Shown here one piece after another: positions 16,401 to 25,416 of a DNA stretch of 64,000 bases (its first letter is position 1; each line of letters begins with the position of its first letter). The position numbers and the translations under genes are program-made. Location: assembly GCF_900110835.1 (NCBI RefSeq), contig NZ_FOJG01000002.1:2384979-2448978 (forward strand). Direction: 5' to 3'. Source of the DNA: Chitinophaga arvensicola. Lineage in GTDB: Bacteria; Bacteroidota; Bacteroidia; Chitinophagales; Chitinophagaceae. The notes under the pieces were generated by a model. That model had not been told where the DNA came from, made no database searches, and was given only the letters and a program-made list of their open reading frames with translations.

Positions 16401-17849
16401 ATGAAAAATATTTTTTGTTATATACTGATGCTGGTACTTTTTTCCTCCTGCTCCAACCTGCTGGAAGAGAAACCACAGGCCATTGCCGCAGAAACCTTTT
16501 ATAATACTCCCGGAGAAGTACAGGCCGGCCTGAACGCCATCTACAAACCGGTAAGACAAGGCGGCAATATGGGCGCCCTCTATCAATGCCAGCTGGAAAT
16601 CTATACGGAATATATGTATGGACGCGGCAGTCATGCCCCTCTGAACGACTACCAGGGCCTCGACAATACCAACATCACCCGCGTGGGCGACATGTGGGCC
16701 GGGTTCTATGAATCTATCCGCAACGCCAACCTGGTGATACAGAAAACTCCCTCCGGCAAGAAAATAAGTGAAACAGATGTAGCGAGATTTGTAGCAGAAG
16801 CACGCTTCATGCGCGGCCTGTTCTATTTTCACCTGGTCCGTAACTGGGGAGGCGTACCCTTAAGAACAGAAGCCAATATGACCCTGCAGAACCTCGCGAG
16901 AAGTTCCGCACAGGACGTCTATAATTTTATCCTGGATGATCTTGGTTATGCCGTAACCAATCTCCCGGAAGTACCCCGGCTGGCCGGCGCTCCTAACAAA
17001 TGGGCGGCGAAGACGGTGCTGGCAGATGTATACATGAACCTGCACGACTACACGAAAGCGCGCGATGCCGCCAAAGAAGTGATCAACAGCAACAAATTCT
17101 CCCTGGTACCCGTTACCGTAGCAGATGACTTTGATAAATTATTTGGTCCCGATGTACAAAGCTCTGCCGAGGAAATCTTTTATCTGAAATTCTCCAGAAC
17201 ACCGGCAGATCAGGGCTTCCAATTCCCCATGTATGCGCACTATCCTAATTCCGGCTACTATCCTCCCGGAGGATATTATACCTTTTACAGCGATGCGGTT
17301 ACCAATAAATTTGTAAGTCAGTGGGACAAGAAAGATCTCCGGTACACTTTTAACTGGTATAGTCAGACATTTGGTTTGGGCAACAGCACCATTTTAAATA
17401 AAAAATTCAGCGACCGGACCACTACCACCGCCGGTGGTAACGATTACCCCATGTATCGTTATGCGGATGTACTGCTGTTCTACGCCGAATGCCAGGCACG
17501 TGCAGCCGGACAGCCGGATGCAGATGCCATGGAAATGTTGAACAGGGTACATCGCAGGGCGTATGGTAAACCTGCCGCTATTCCCGATGCAACTGTAGAT
17601 TTCAAACTGACCGACTATGCTACCCTGGATGCATTTGTGAACCTGGTGGTGAAAGAGCGGACTTATGAAGATTGCTGCGAAGCCAAGCACTGGCACGACC
17701 TGAAGCGGCTCGGTACGGCGAAACAGGTGATAAAAGACATGAAAGGTATTACTATGGCCGATAAACAATTACTCTGGCCCATTCCAACGATTGAATACAA
17801 TTACAATAAAGCCATCGATCCGGTGAAAGATCAGAATCCCGGGTATTGA
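16401..17849 (+). CDS. SusD/RagB-type outer membrane lipoprotein of PUL 1
   Basis: A 482-residue lipoprotein with a signal sequence and lipobox LFSSC (Cys at about 17), followed by the usual NLLEEKPQA start of SusD mature chains. Helical TPR-like parts include FVAEARFMRGLFYFHLVRNWGGVPL and RLAGAPNKWAAKTVLADVYMNL. The C-terminal signature is YPMYRYADVLLFYAECQAR, followed by a Glu-Arg-Thr-Tyr-Glu segment. SusD proteins sit on SusC as a lid and capture the glycan. It follows susC by 24 bases. Confidence 0.95.
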   Translation: MKNIFCYILMLVLFSSCSNLLEEKPQAIAAETFYNTPGEVQAGLNAIYKPVRQGGNMGALYQCQLEIYTEYMYGRGSHAPLNDYQGLDNTNITRVGDMWAGFYESIRNANLVIQKTPSGKKISETDVARFVAEARFMRGLFYFHLVRNWGGVPLRTEANMTLQNLARSSAQDVYNFILDDLGYAVTNLPEVPRLAGAPNKWAAKTVLADVYMNLHDYTKARDAAKEVINSNKFSLVPVTVADDFDKLFGPDVQSSAEEIFYLKFSRTPADQGFQFPMYAHYPNSGYYPPGGYYTFYSDAVTNKFVSQWDKKDLRYTFNWYSQTFGLGNSTILNKKFSDRTTTTAGGNDYPMYRYADVLLFYAECQARAAGQPDADAMEMLNRVHRRAYGKPAAIPDATVDFKLTDYATLDAFVNLVVKERTYEDCCEAKHWHDLKRLGTAKQVIKDMKGITMADKQLLWPIPTIEYNYNKAIDPVKDQNPGY

Positions 17850-17868
17850 TTCAAACAACTGACAAACT

Positions 17869-19842
17869 ATGAAACTGAATCTGTTATTAATTGTAGCAAC
17901 CCTGTCGACGGGTTTTGCGGCGAAAGCAACGGCTCCTCCGCAACAAGTAGATATCTGCGTATATGGTGGCACCTCTGCCGGTGTCATTGCCGCCTATACC
18001 GCCAAAAAGCTGAACAAAACCGTGGTACTTATCTCGCCTGAAAAACAACTCGGCGGACTGACCACAGGCGGACTGGGGTATACAGACATTGGTAATAAAT
18101 CTGCTATTACTGGTATCTCCAGGGATTTTTACCGGAAGATAGGTACCCGCTACGGACGTTTCGAACAGTGGATCTTTGAACCGCATGTGGCCTCGCAAAC
18201 CTTTGACCAGTATATCAAAGCCGCCAGCCTGCCGATATTGTACGAGTACCAGCTGGATAAAGTAGAAAAATCCAACGGCGCCATCACTTCCGTTACCATA
18301 ACAGGAAAGGATACACGTACTATCCGTGCAAAAATGTTCATCGACTGCTCCTATGAAGGAGACCTGATGGCAAAAGCCGGTGTATCCTACACCGTAGGCC
18401 GGGAAGCCAATGCCCAGTACAACGAAACATACAATGGCGTACAGATGAAACAATACCACCAGTTTCCGGATGGTGTTGATCCGTATAAAGTACCCGGCAA
18501 ACCGGAAAGCGGCCTGCTCTGGGGCATCAGTCCGGCTACACTGGATGCACCCGGCACGGGCGACAAAAAACTGCAGACCTATAATTTCCGGATCTGCCTG
18601 TCCAATGTACCGGAAAACCGTATCGAGATTCCGCAGCCGGCTGACTATAAACCAGAAAAATATGAACTGCTTATACGTTTACTGGAAAAAACCAATCCCA
18701 AAAGCCTGAGCGCTATCCTGAAAATAGACCATATGCCCAATGGTAAAACGGACATCAACAACAACGGCGCCTTTTCTACCGATATGATCGGTGAAAATTA
18801 TGAGTACGCCGAAGGAGATGCCGCCACCAGGAAGCGTATCATCCAGAACCATGAAAGCTACACCAAAGGGCTGTTGTATTTCATTGGTCATGATCCCCGT
18901 GTACCGGAACATCTCCGCAAAGAGATGCTGCAGTGGGGCTATCCGAAAGATGAATACACCAACAACGGACACTGGTCGCCGCAGTTATACGTGCGCGAAG
19001 TACGCCGCATGGTGGGTGAATATGTAATGACGCAAGCCAATTGTGAAGGCAAGGAAAAAGTAACCGATGGCGTTGGTATGGCCGCATATACCATGGATTC
19101 CCACAACTGCCAGCGTGTAGTCGTAAACGGTATGGTTAAAAATGAAGGGGATGTACAGGTTGGTGGTTTTGGCCCTTACCCGGTTTCCTATCGTTCCATT
19201 ATACCGAAAACAGGTGAGTGCAGTAACCTGCTGGTACCTGTTTGCCTGTCGGCCACACATATTGCCTATGGCTCTATCCGTATGGAACCCGTGTTCATGG
19301 TGCTGGCACAATCTGCCGCCACAGCCGCTACAGTAGCGATCAACGACGGTGTTTCCGTACAGCAGACAGATGTTACCAAAGTACAACGTATCCTGGAACA
19401 GAATCCACTCGCGGATAACAGTACACCGGAAATCCTGGTGGACGACAATGACAGCAAGCGTGTAGTCATCAAAGGTGATTGGCAGACCGAACGTCATGGC
19501 GGTTATGGCCCTTCCATGCTGGTTGACCGTAACGGTGGCGAGAAAAGTGTACGTTATTCTCCGGAAGTAAAGAAAGCCGGCAAGTACCAGGTATATACTT
19601 ATGTACCACGTGTACAAGGCCAGGCGCCGCATACAGGCGTGACCATCTATGACGGGAAAACATCCCACGATACCAGTATCGATGCGGGTGGTGTGAAAGT
19701 AGAAGGACAAACATCGGGAGAGTGGGTACACCTGGGTACCTATCAGCTGACACCCGGCGCCTGGGTGGAATTCCAGACAGGTAAATCATCCGGCACTGTA
19801 GTAGCAGATGCCGTATTATTTGTACCGGCCACACGGAAGTAA
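17869..19842 (+). CDS. FAD-dependent oxidoreductase with C-terminal golvesin-like domain
   Basis: A 657-residue exported protein (signal peptide about 1-20, ending FAAKA-T). Residues about 25-500 form an FAD-dependent oxidoreductase: dinucleotide-binding VDICVYGGTSAGVIAAYTAKKLNKTV, QLGGLTTGGLGYTD, and a late FAD-contact part (NLLVPVCLSATHIAYGSIRMEPVFM). The C-terminal 120 residues (from VVIKGDWQTERHGGYGPSML) are a golvesin/xanthan-lyase-type beta domain, probably for binding a glycan or cell surface. The family appears often in PULs, but its substrate is not established. It is the last gene of PUL 1, 20 bases after susD, and ends at a strong terminator. Confidence 0.82.
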   Translation: MKLNLLLIVATLSTGFAAKATAPPQQVDICVYGGTSAGVIAAYTAKKLNKTVVLISPEKQLGGLTTGGLGYTDIGNKSAITGISRDFYRKIGTRYGRFEQWIFEPHVASQTFDQYIKAASLPILYEYQLDKVEKSNGAITSVTITGKDTRTIRAKMFIDCSYEGDLMAKAGVSYTVGREANAQYNETYNGVQMKQYHQFPDGVDPYKVPGKPESGLLWGISPATLDAPGTGDKKLQTYNFRICLSNVPENRIEIPQPADYKPEKYELLIRLLEKTNPKSLSAILKIDHMPNGKTDINNNGAFSTDMIGENYEYAEGDAATRKRIIQNHESYTKGLLYFIGHDPRVPEHLRKEMLQWGYPKDEYTNNGHWSPQLYVREVRRMVGEYVMTQANCEGKEKVTDGVGMAAYTMDSHNCQRVVVNGMVKNEGDVQVGGFGPYPVSYRSIIPKTGECSNLLVPVCLSATHIAYGSIRMEPVFMVLAQSAATAATVAINDGVSVQQTDVTKVQRILEQNPLADNSTPEILVDDNDSKRVVIKGDWQTERHGGYGPSMLVDRNGGEKSVRYSPEVKKAGKYQVYTYVPRVQGQAPHTGVTIYDGKTSHDTSIDAGGVKVEGQTSGEWVHLGTYQLTPGAWVEFQTGKSSGTVVADAVLFVPATRK

Positions 19843-19849
19843 AAAAACG

Positions 19850-19893
19850 GGATGTCTCTCTGTTTATATAAGAACAGGAGACATCCTTTTTTT
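19850..19893 (+). terminator. Intrinsic terminator of PUL 1
   Basis: Arms GGATGTCTC (19850-19858) and GAGACATCC (19878-19886), with an inner CTGTT/AACAG pairing and seven T after the stem, close the PUL 1 operon before the next sigma gene. Confidence 0.85.
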
Positions 19894-19960
19894 ATGCCGC
19901 GCCCGGAAATAAATTATCTTCCGCAAGATTTTGCTACTTTAGCAACAGGGGCTTTCCGGC

Positions 19961-20545
19961 ATGCATGCGCAATTATACGACGATAAAGAATTATTTCTGG
20001 CCATCGCAGAAGGCGATGAAACCGCTTTCCGGCGGTTGTTTCATAAATATGTGCCGCAACTCCGTCCCATAGCCCAGCACATCACCAAAACAGCGGCCGT
20101 TACCGAAGACATCATCCAGGAAACATTTCTGCGACTATGGGTCAGTCGTGACAAACTGCCTGAAATAGAACAGCCACGATCCTGGCTGCTGCGCATCGTT
20201 TTTTACCAGTCTTTTACTTACCTGCGGAAACAGGCGGTACACCACAAAGCGATGGATACCCTGGCACCGGTGGAACCGGTTTTCAGCATGGAAGAAAATA
20301 TGGCTTATGATTCCATGATGAAACAGGTAGGCCTTGCCGTGGCACAGCTTCCCCCGCGTGCGAAACAGATATACCTGCTCAGCCGGGAACAAGGGCTGAA
20401 GATACCCGAGATTGCCAGAGAACTTTCTCTTTCCACCAATACCGTTAAAAATTCGCTGGTCCGGTCATTACAATCCATCCGCAAGCACCTGGAAGGTGCA
20501 GGTCACCTGTTACCCGCGCTGATAGTGTGGTTACTGCGGTTATAA
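19961..20545 (+). CDS. ECF RNA polymerase sigma factor of PUL 2 (FecI-type)
   Basis: A 194-residue sigma-70 family protein with region 2 (ETAFRRLFHKYVPQLRPIAQHI... EDIIQETFLRLWVSR) and region 4 (LPPRAKQIYLLSREQGLKIPEIARELSLSTNTVKNSLVRSLQSI). It should drive the PUL 2 operon under FecR control. Like its PUL 1 counterpart it ends in a hydrophobic tail (HLLPALIVWLLRL). The sequence before its start (GCTACTTTAGCA) resembles that before the PUL 1 sigma gene (TTACTTTTAGCA), one base from the -7 consensus in each case. Confidence 0.92.
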   Translation: MHAQLYDDKELFLAIAEGDETAFRRLFHKYVPQLRPIAQHITKTAAVTEDIIQETFLRLWVSRDKLPEIEQPRSWLLRIVFYQSFTYLRKQAVHHKAMDTLAPVEPVFSMEENMAYDSMMKQVGLAVAQLPPRAKQIYLLSREQGLKIPEIARELSLSTNTVKNSLVRSLQSIRKHLEGAGHLLPALIVWLLRL

Positions 20546-20657
20546 TTTTTTTTTATTCCGATAGGTCCTAAATATTTGTTAGCGCGTCTGTTTGTATAGA
20601 GAGGACTATTTCACGTTGCTTTAAATACCACGTTCAGCATCACAAAAACGACCAAAA

Positions 20658-21869
20658 TTGTCTATCCAGGACCGTCTTAGCTACCTGTTACGACAGGCAT
20701 TGAACTACTCCGCCACTGACGCAGAGTTGCAGGAATTATCCAACCTCGTCAGGGATGACCAGGCAGGCGATATTACCCGGCAGCTGGAACAGCTGTTACA
20801 GGAAGAGATTCCCGCAGCGCCATCCGACGCTTACGACAGCGTATACTGGGATAATATTGCCGGGAAGATACTGGCATCAGATCACCTTCCGGAAACAAAC
20901 CAGGCGCCGGTTGTACGCCTTGGGAGGCTGCGCTGGTTATCAGCAGCTGCTGCCGCATTGCTGCTTTTACTGGCCGGGGCATACTGGCTTCTGCGCCCCG
21001 CTGCTCACGCACCGGAAATGGCCACAACAGCGCCGCTGCTTAAAAATGATATAGCGCCCGGTGGCAACAAAGCCATCCTCACGCTGGCAGATGGTACACA
21101 GGTACCGCTAGACAGTAGCGGCGACGGAACGCTCACCCGGCAAGGCAATACCCGGATCAGCAGACCCGCCGGCGGACAACTGATGTATACTCCGCTGGCA
21201 GAAGACCATGCCGTAACCACATCCTATAATACGTTACGCACCCCAAAAGGCGGCCAATTCCAGGTGACCTTGCCTGATGGTACCAAAGTGTGGTTGAACG
21301 CAGCCAGTGCCCTGAAATACCCTGTTGCCTTCAATGGCCGCAGCAGACAGGTGGAGCTGACCGGAGAAGCCTATTTTGAAGTAGTCCAACGGGCTGATAT
21401 GCCGTTCAAGGTAAATGTTCATACCGGAACAGATCAGCTGGAAGTAACGGTACTGGGCACACAATTCAATATCATGGCCTACGAAGATGAAACCGCGATC
21501 AATACCACCCTGCTCCAGGGCGCAGTGAAAGTTAGTCATGGAAATACGAGTAAGCAGCTGGCTCCCGGACAGGGCGCATATCTCAACAGGCAGGATCATC
21601 TGCTGTCCGTACTCCCACAGGTAAACACAGAGGAAGCCGTGGCCTGGAAAAATGGCTACCTGCAACTGGAAGGAAATGACATTACATCCGCCATGCGCCT
21701 GATAGCGCGCTGGTACGACATGGAAGTAGTGTATAAAGCGCCCGTCACCGCGCACTTTCGCGGTATCATTCCGAGAAATGTACCCGTATCACAAGTGTTA
21801 AAAATGATGGAGATGACAGGAGAAGTGCATTTCGACATCAGGGGAAAACAGATCATCGTATCTCCCTGA
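20658..21869 (+). CDS. FecR-family anti-sigma factor of PUL 2
   Basis: A 403-residue protein. The start is a TTG at 20658: no ATG lies upstream before an in-frame stop at 20622, and the next Met is well inside the protein. It has a cytoplasmic sigma-binding part (about 1-95) and a membrane helix (WLSAAAAALLLLLAGAYWLL). The periplasmic FecR domain contains PGGNKAILTLADGTQVPLDSS, TPKGGQFQVTLPDGTKVWLNAAS and VELTGEAYFEV. The C-terminal DUF4974 domain includes ITSAMRLIARWYDMEVVY. It partners with the sigma factor 112 bases upstream and the SusC of PUL 2. Confidence 0.9.
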   Translation: MSIQDRLSYLLRQALNYSATDAELQELSNLVRDDQAGDITRQLEQLLQEEIPAAPSDAYDSVYWDNIAGKILASDHLPETNQAPVVRLGRLRWLSAAAAALLLLLAGAYWLLRPAAHAPEMATTAPLLKNDIAPGGNKAILTLADGTQVPLDSSGDGTLTRQGNTRISRPAGGQLMYTPLAEDHAVTTSYNTLRTPKGGQFQVTLPDGTKVWLNAASALKYPVAFNGRSRQVELTGEAYFEVVQRADMPFKVNVHTGTDQLEVTVLGTQFNIMAYEDETAINTTLLQGAVKVSHGNTSKQLAPGQGAYLNRQDHLLSVLPQVNTEEAVAWKNGYLQLEGNDITSAMRLIARWYDMEVVYKAPVTAHFRGIIPRNVPVSQVLKMMEMTGEVHFDIRGKQIIVSP

Positions 21870-21942
21870 TTTTACCTATATGTTTTAAAAACTGATACCA
21901 TGAGTCCGTAAATTCCACTTATCCCTTTACATATATGGGCCT

Positions 21943-21974
21943 AAAAAAACCGGAAGCGTTCCCGCGCTCCCGGT
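21943..21974 (-). terminator. Minus-strand intrinsic terminator in the fecR-susC leader of PUL 2
   Basis: On the minus strand: ACCGGGAGCG, loop CGGGAA, CGCTTCCGGT, then a T-run. As in PUL 1 the stem is 10 bp with a single G-U pair that becomes an A-C mismatch on the plus strand. The wobble sits at pair 6 here and pair 7 in PUL 1, so the structure is conserved while bases change. Confidence 0.7.
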
Positions 21975-22032
21975 AAAAAGCCTGGGCCTGTATGTACAAT
22001 CGCTGACAGCAATTATTCATTATTTACCCAAA
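21943..22032 (-). ncRNA. Predicted antisense RNA over the susC leader of PUL 2
   Basis: The minus-strand box TACATTTG at 22045-22038 is identical to that of PUL 1 and overlaps the susC start codon in the same way. Twenty bases upstream of it on the minus strand is a TTG that could serve as the -33 element. The predicted RNA is about 90 bases long and ends at the terminator at 21943. The first bases of both predicted RNAs share the GGTTTGGGTAA block. This is inference; no expression data are available. Confidence 0.45.
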
Positions 22033-22044
22033 CCATACAAATGT

Positions 22045-25000
22045 ATGCAATTGATGCTTTTTTCCCAAGGCAGGCAACTATGCGCTGCGTGGGGCAAACA
22101 TTTTCCACGATTATCTGCAAAAACGTTACTGATCATGAAATTAACGGTGCTTTTGATGACCATTACCCTGCTACAGGTACATGCAGCCGGGTATGCACAA
22201 AGAGTGACCCTTTCACAACGTAACTCGCCGCTGGACAAAGTTTTCCAGGAGATCCGGAAGCAAACCGGTTATACCTTCCTGTACACCGATGAACAATTGC
22301 TGCAAGGACGTAAAGTCAGCCTGCAGTTAAAGGATGCTCCGCTGGAGCAGGCACTGGAAGCCTGTTTCCTGGATCAACCGCTGACTTACTCCATCTCAGA
22401 CAAGGTAATTATCGTGAAACGGAAACCTGCCCCGGACGCTACAATTGCCATCGTTGAAAAAGAAATCAGCGGAAAGGTCACCAACAACAACGGAGAACCG
22501 CTGCCAGGCGTTACTATACAGGTAAAAGGTACCAATAAGGGCGTAGCTACCAATGAGAAAGGCGAGTACACCATTACTGTACCGGACGATAATGCCATAT
22601 TGGTGATATCTTCCCTTGGCTACAACAAAATAGAAATGCCGGTAGGTAGCAGAAGGGAATTATCCATCACCCTCCAACCATCTGCCTCCAATATCAACGA
22701 ACTGGTGGTAGTGGGCTATGGTGAACAAAAAAAGGGAAGCCTCAGCAGCTCCATTTCTTCCATCTCATCCAGATCATTCCAGGATGCACCGGTAAACCGC
22801 CTCGACCAGGTACTGCAGGGACGTGCCACCGGTGTGCAGGTTACTAATTCTGCCGGTTCTCCCGGTGGAGGGGTGCGTATCCGGATCCGTGGTTCCAACT
22901 CCATCAATGGCAGCAACGATCCGTTGTATGTTGTGGATGGTTTTGTAGGCGCTGAATTCTTCGCCATTAACCCGGACGATATTGAGTCGATCCAGGTATT
23001 GAAAGATGCTGCCGCTACAGCGATTTATGGCAGCCGAGGCTCCAATGGGGTGATTTTGGTAACCACCAAAAAAGGCAACAACGGCGGATTGAAAGTAAAC
23101 TTCACTTCGCGCTTCGGTTCTTCTACCGTGCTGAAAAAACTGGACCTGCTGAATGCATCAGACTTTGCCGAAACCGCCAATGCACACGCGGTTGCGGTAG
23201 GTACTGCGCCAAAATTCACGGACGCACAGATCTCTGAATTCCGCGCCAAAGGCGGCACCAACTGGCAGGATGAAATATTCAGAGCAGCACCCAGCCAGGA
23301 GTACCTGTTGAATCTTTCCGGGGGAAACGATAAATCCAGCTACTTCATTTCAGGCAATTACCTGAACCAGGACGGTATCATTAATAATTCTTTTTACAAG
23401 CGTTATACCGTCCGTTCCAATATCAATTCCAAACTGTCCGACAAAGTATCTACCTTCCTGAACATCACGGGTTCCTACAGTACTGCGCAAAACGTAGACA
23501 TTCCTGCAGATGGTCCCAGCAGTCCGCTCGCACAGGCCATCACCTGGGCGCCCACCACGCCGGTATATAACGCAGACGGCAGCTTTGTGATCAGTGATCC
23601 GGTAGGTTCTATCTCTTATAATCCTTTGGCGTTAACTACCAACAGGCTGGCTGTGAGAGACCGCATGCTGGCAAATATGATCGGCGGCTTCAAGTTCAAT
23701 ATCATACCAGGGCTGACCTTCAACCTGCAATACGGCGCCAATTACCTGCAGTACGACGATAAGAGCTTTGCCGGTAAAATCACCAACAACAATACTTCCA
23801 CTTCCGGTATACGGTCTAACAAGGAAATCGTATTACAGAACACCAATACACTGAACTACCGGAAAACTTTTAATAAAGTACACAGCCTGGATCTGACGGC
23901 AGTAATGGAATACCAGCAATCTACCTATAACTATTCCGCTGCCGGTGCTTCCAATCTTACCTACGAAAATTTCCAGTGGAATAACCTGGCACTGGCTACA
24001 CCCGGTACGCCTTCTTCCGGTTATTCGAAGTGGGCGCTGTTTTCGCTGGTAGGACGCGCCAACTACGCCTACAACGACAAATACCTGTTATCAGCAGCCC
24101 TTCGTCGCGATGGTGCTTCCAAATTCCAGGGCAACAACAAGTATAGTTATTTCCCTTCTGTTTCCGCCGGATGGGTGCTGACAAATGAGCCTTTCATGCA
24201 GGAAGTAACTAGCATCAGCAACCTGAAACTGCGCGGCAGCTGGGGTCTCACAGGTAACCAGGCCATCAGTCCCTATAGTACGCTTTCCTCCTATTCCAAT
24301 ATAGCCGCTTCCTTTACCAACAATAACCACCTCGTTGGCCTCGTAATGGGTAACATCGGTAATCCAAATCTAAAATGGGAAACAACAGAACAGAAAGATG
24401 TGGGCATCGACATCGGATTATTTAAAGGCCGAATCAATGTAACCGCAGATTACTTTATCAAAGACACACGCGACCTGCTGTTACAGGAAACGGTACCCAT
24501 GTACCTGGGTGGCAATTCTATCACCAGGAACGTAGGATCCGTTCAGAACAAAGGCTGGGAATTTGCCATTGAAGGCGATGTACTCAGCGGACATGCGGTA
24601 ACCTGGAACACAGGATTCAACGTGTCGTTCAATACCAACGAAGTCATTTCCCTTGGTGAGGGCAAAACCAGGATCTTTGATCCCAACAACCGCAGAATCG
24701 GCGGAGGTATGTCGCCACAATCTGAATTCGTGATCATGCCCGGCCAGTCTATCGGCGCTATCTGGGGACTCACCTATCTCGGCACCTGGAAACCAGGCGA
24801 TGCAAAAGCCAATCAATATGGTGCCAAAGCGGGCGATTCCCGTTACCTCGACCTGGATAATAACGGCACCATCGACGCCAGCGATTATCACGTAATAGGC
24901 ACCGGTATTCCTAAAACATCTATCGGATGGAACAACACGGTTACCTATAAGGCATTTACCCTGAACCTCCTGTTCCAGGGGCTCTTCGGATTCGACCGGC

Positions 25001-25404
25001 TCAATTACAACAGCGCTGCCGCCATGTTCTATGGCGGTGATGCACGAGAAGCCACGCTGGCGGATATCAAAAACAGGTATATCCCCGGCGTAAACGAAAC
25101 CTCCGATATACCAGCCTTCAGCACTACCAACCGGAACTTCACACAGAGCAGCCGCTTCCTCGAAAAAGGAGATTTCATCCGGCTGAAAAATATCAGTCTG
25201 TCCTATGCCCTGCCTAAATCTGCATTAAAAAACACAGTAGGTATAAAGCTATTCGTAAGTGCCACCAACCTGCTGACGATCACCAACTACTCCGGCCTGG
25301 ATCCGGAAAGCAATTCCTCTGCGGGCGACATCCGCCAGGGTATTGACTTTGGCACTTATCCGAATGCAAAAACAATTACCGGGGGTGTTACCCTCAGTTT
25401 TTAA
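22045..25404 (+). CDS. SusC/RagA-type TonB-linked outer membrane transporter of PUL 2
   Basis: An 1119-residue protein. An extended leader and signal peptide (about 1-52; the core MKLTVLLMTITLLQVHAAGYAQ begins at residue 31) is followed by an STN domain (about 53-125), a carboxypeptidase-regulatory-like domain (about 145-220), the plug (SLSSSISSISSRSFQDAPVNR..., NDPLYVVDGFVG, KDAAATAIYGSRGSNGVILVTTK) and the barrel ending TYPNAKTITGGVTLSF. It should import the glucan fragments released by the GH16 enzyme encoded in the same operon and signal to the FecR/sigma pair. Its leader region and start resemble those of PUL 1. Confidence 0.95.
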   Translation: MQLMLFSQGRQLCAAWGKHFPRLSAKTLLIMKLTVLLMTITLLQVHAAGYAQRVTLSQRNSPLDKVFQEIRKQTGYTFLYTDEQLLQGRKVSLQLKDAPLEQALEACFLDQPLTYSISDKVIIVKRKPAPDATIAIVEKEISGKVTNNNGEPLPGVTIQVKGTNKGVATNEKGEYTITVPDDNAILVISSLGYNKIEMPVGSRRELSITLQPSASNINELVVVGYGEQKKGSLSSSISSISSRSFQDAPVNRLDQVLQGRATGVQVTNSAGSPGGGVRIRIRGSNSINGSNDPLYVVDGFVGAEFFAINPDDIESIQVLKDAAATAIYGSRGSNGVILVTTKKGNNGGLKVNFTSRFGSSTVLKKLDLLNASDFAETANAHAVAVGTAPKFTDAQISEFRAKGGTNWQDEIFRAAPSQEYLLNLSGGNDKSSYFISGNYLNQDGIINNSFYKRYTVRSNINSKLSDKVSTFLNITGSYSTAQNVDIPADGPSSPLAQAITWAPTTPVYNADGSFVISDPVGSISYNPLALTTNRLAVRDRMLANMIGGFKFNIIPGLTFNLQYGANYLQYDDKSFAGKITNNNTSTSGIRSNKEIVLQNTNTLNYRKTFNKVHSLDLTAVMEYQQSTYNYSAAGASNLTYENFQWNNLALATPGTPSSGYSKWALFSLVGRANYAYNDKYLLSAALRRDGASKFQGNNKYSYFPSVSAGWVLTNEPFMQEVTSISNLKLRGSWGLTGNQAISPYSTLSSYSNIAASFTNNNHLVGLVMGNIGNPNLKWETTEQKDVGIDIGLFKGRINVTADYFIKDTRDLLLQETVPMYLGGNSITRNVGSVQNKGWEFAIEGDVLSGHAVTWNTGFNVSFNTNEVISLGEGKTRIFDPNNRRIGGGMSPQSEFVIMPGQSIGAIWGLTYLGTWKPGDAKANQYGAKAGDSRYLDLDNNGTIDASDYHVIGTGIPKTSIGWNNTVTYKAFTLNLLFQGLFGFDRLNYNSAAAMFYGGDAREATLADIKNRYIPGVNETSDIPAFSTTNRNFTQSSRFLEKGDFIRLKNISLSYALPKSALKNTVGIKLFVSATNLLTITNYSGLDPESNSSAGDIRQGIDFGTYPNAKTITGGVTLSF

Positions 25405-25416
25405 AACCTAACAGTT

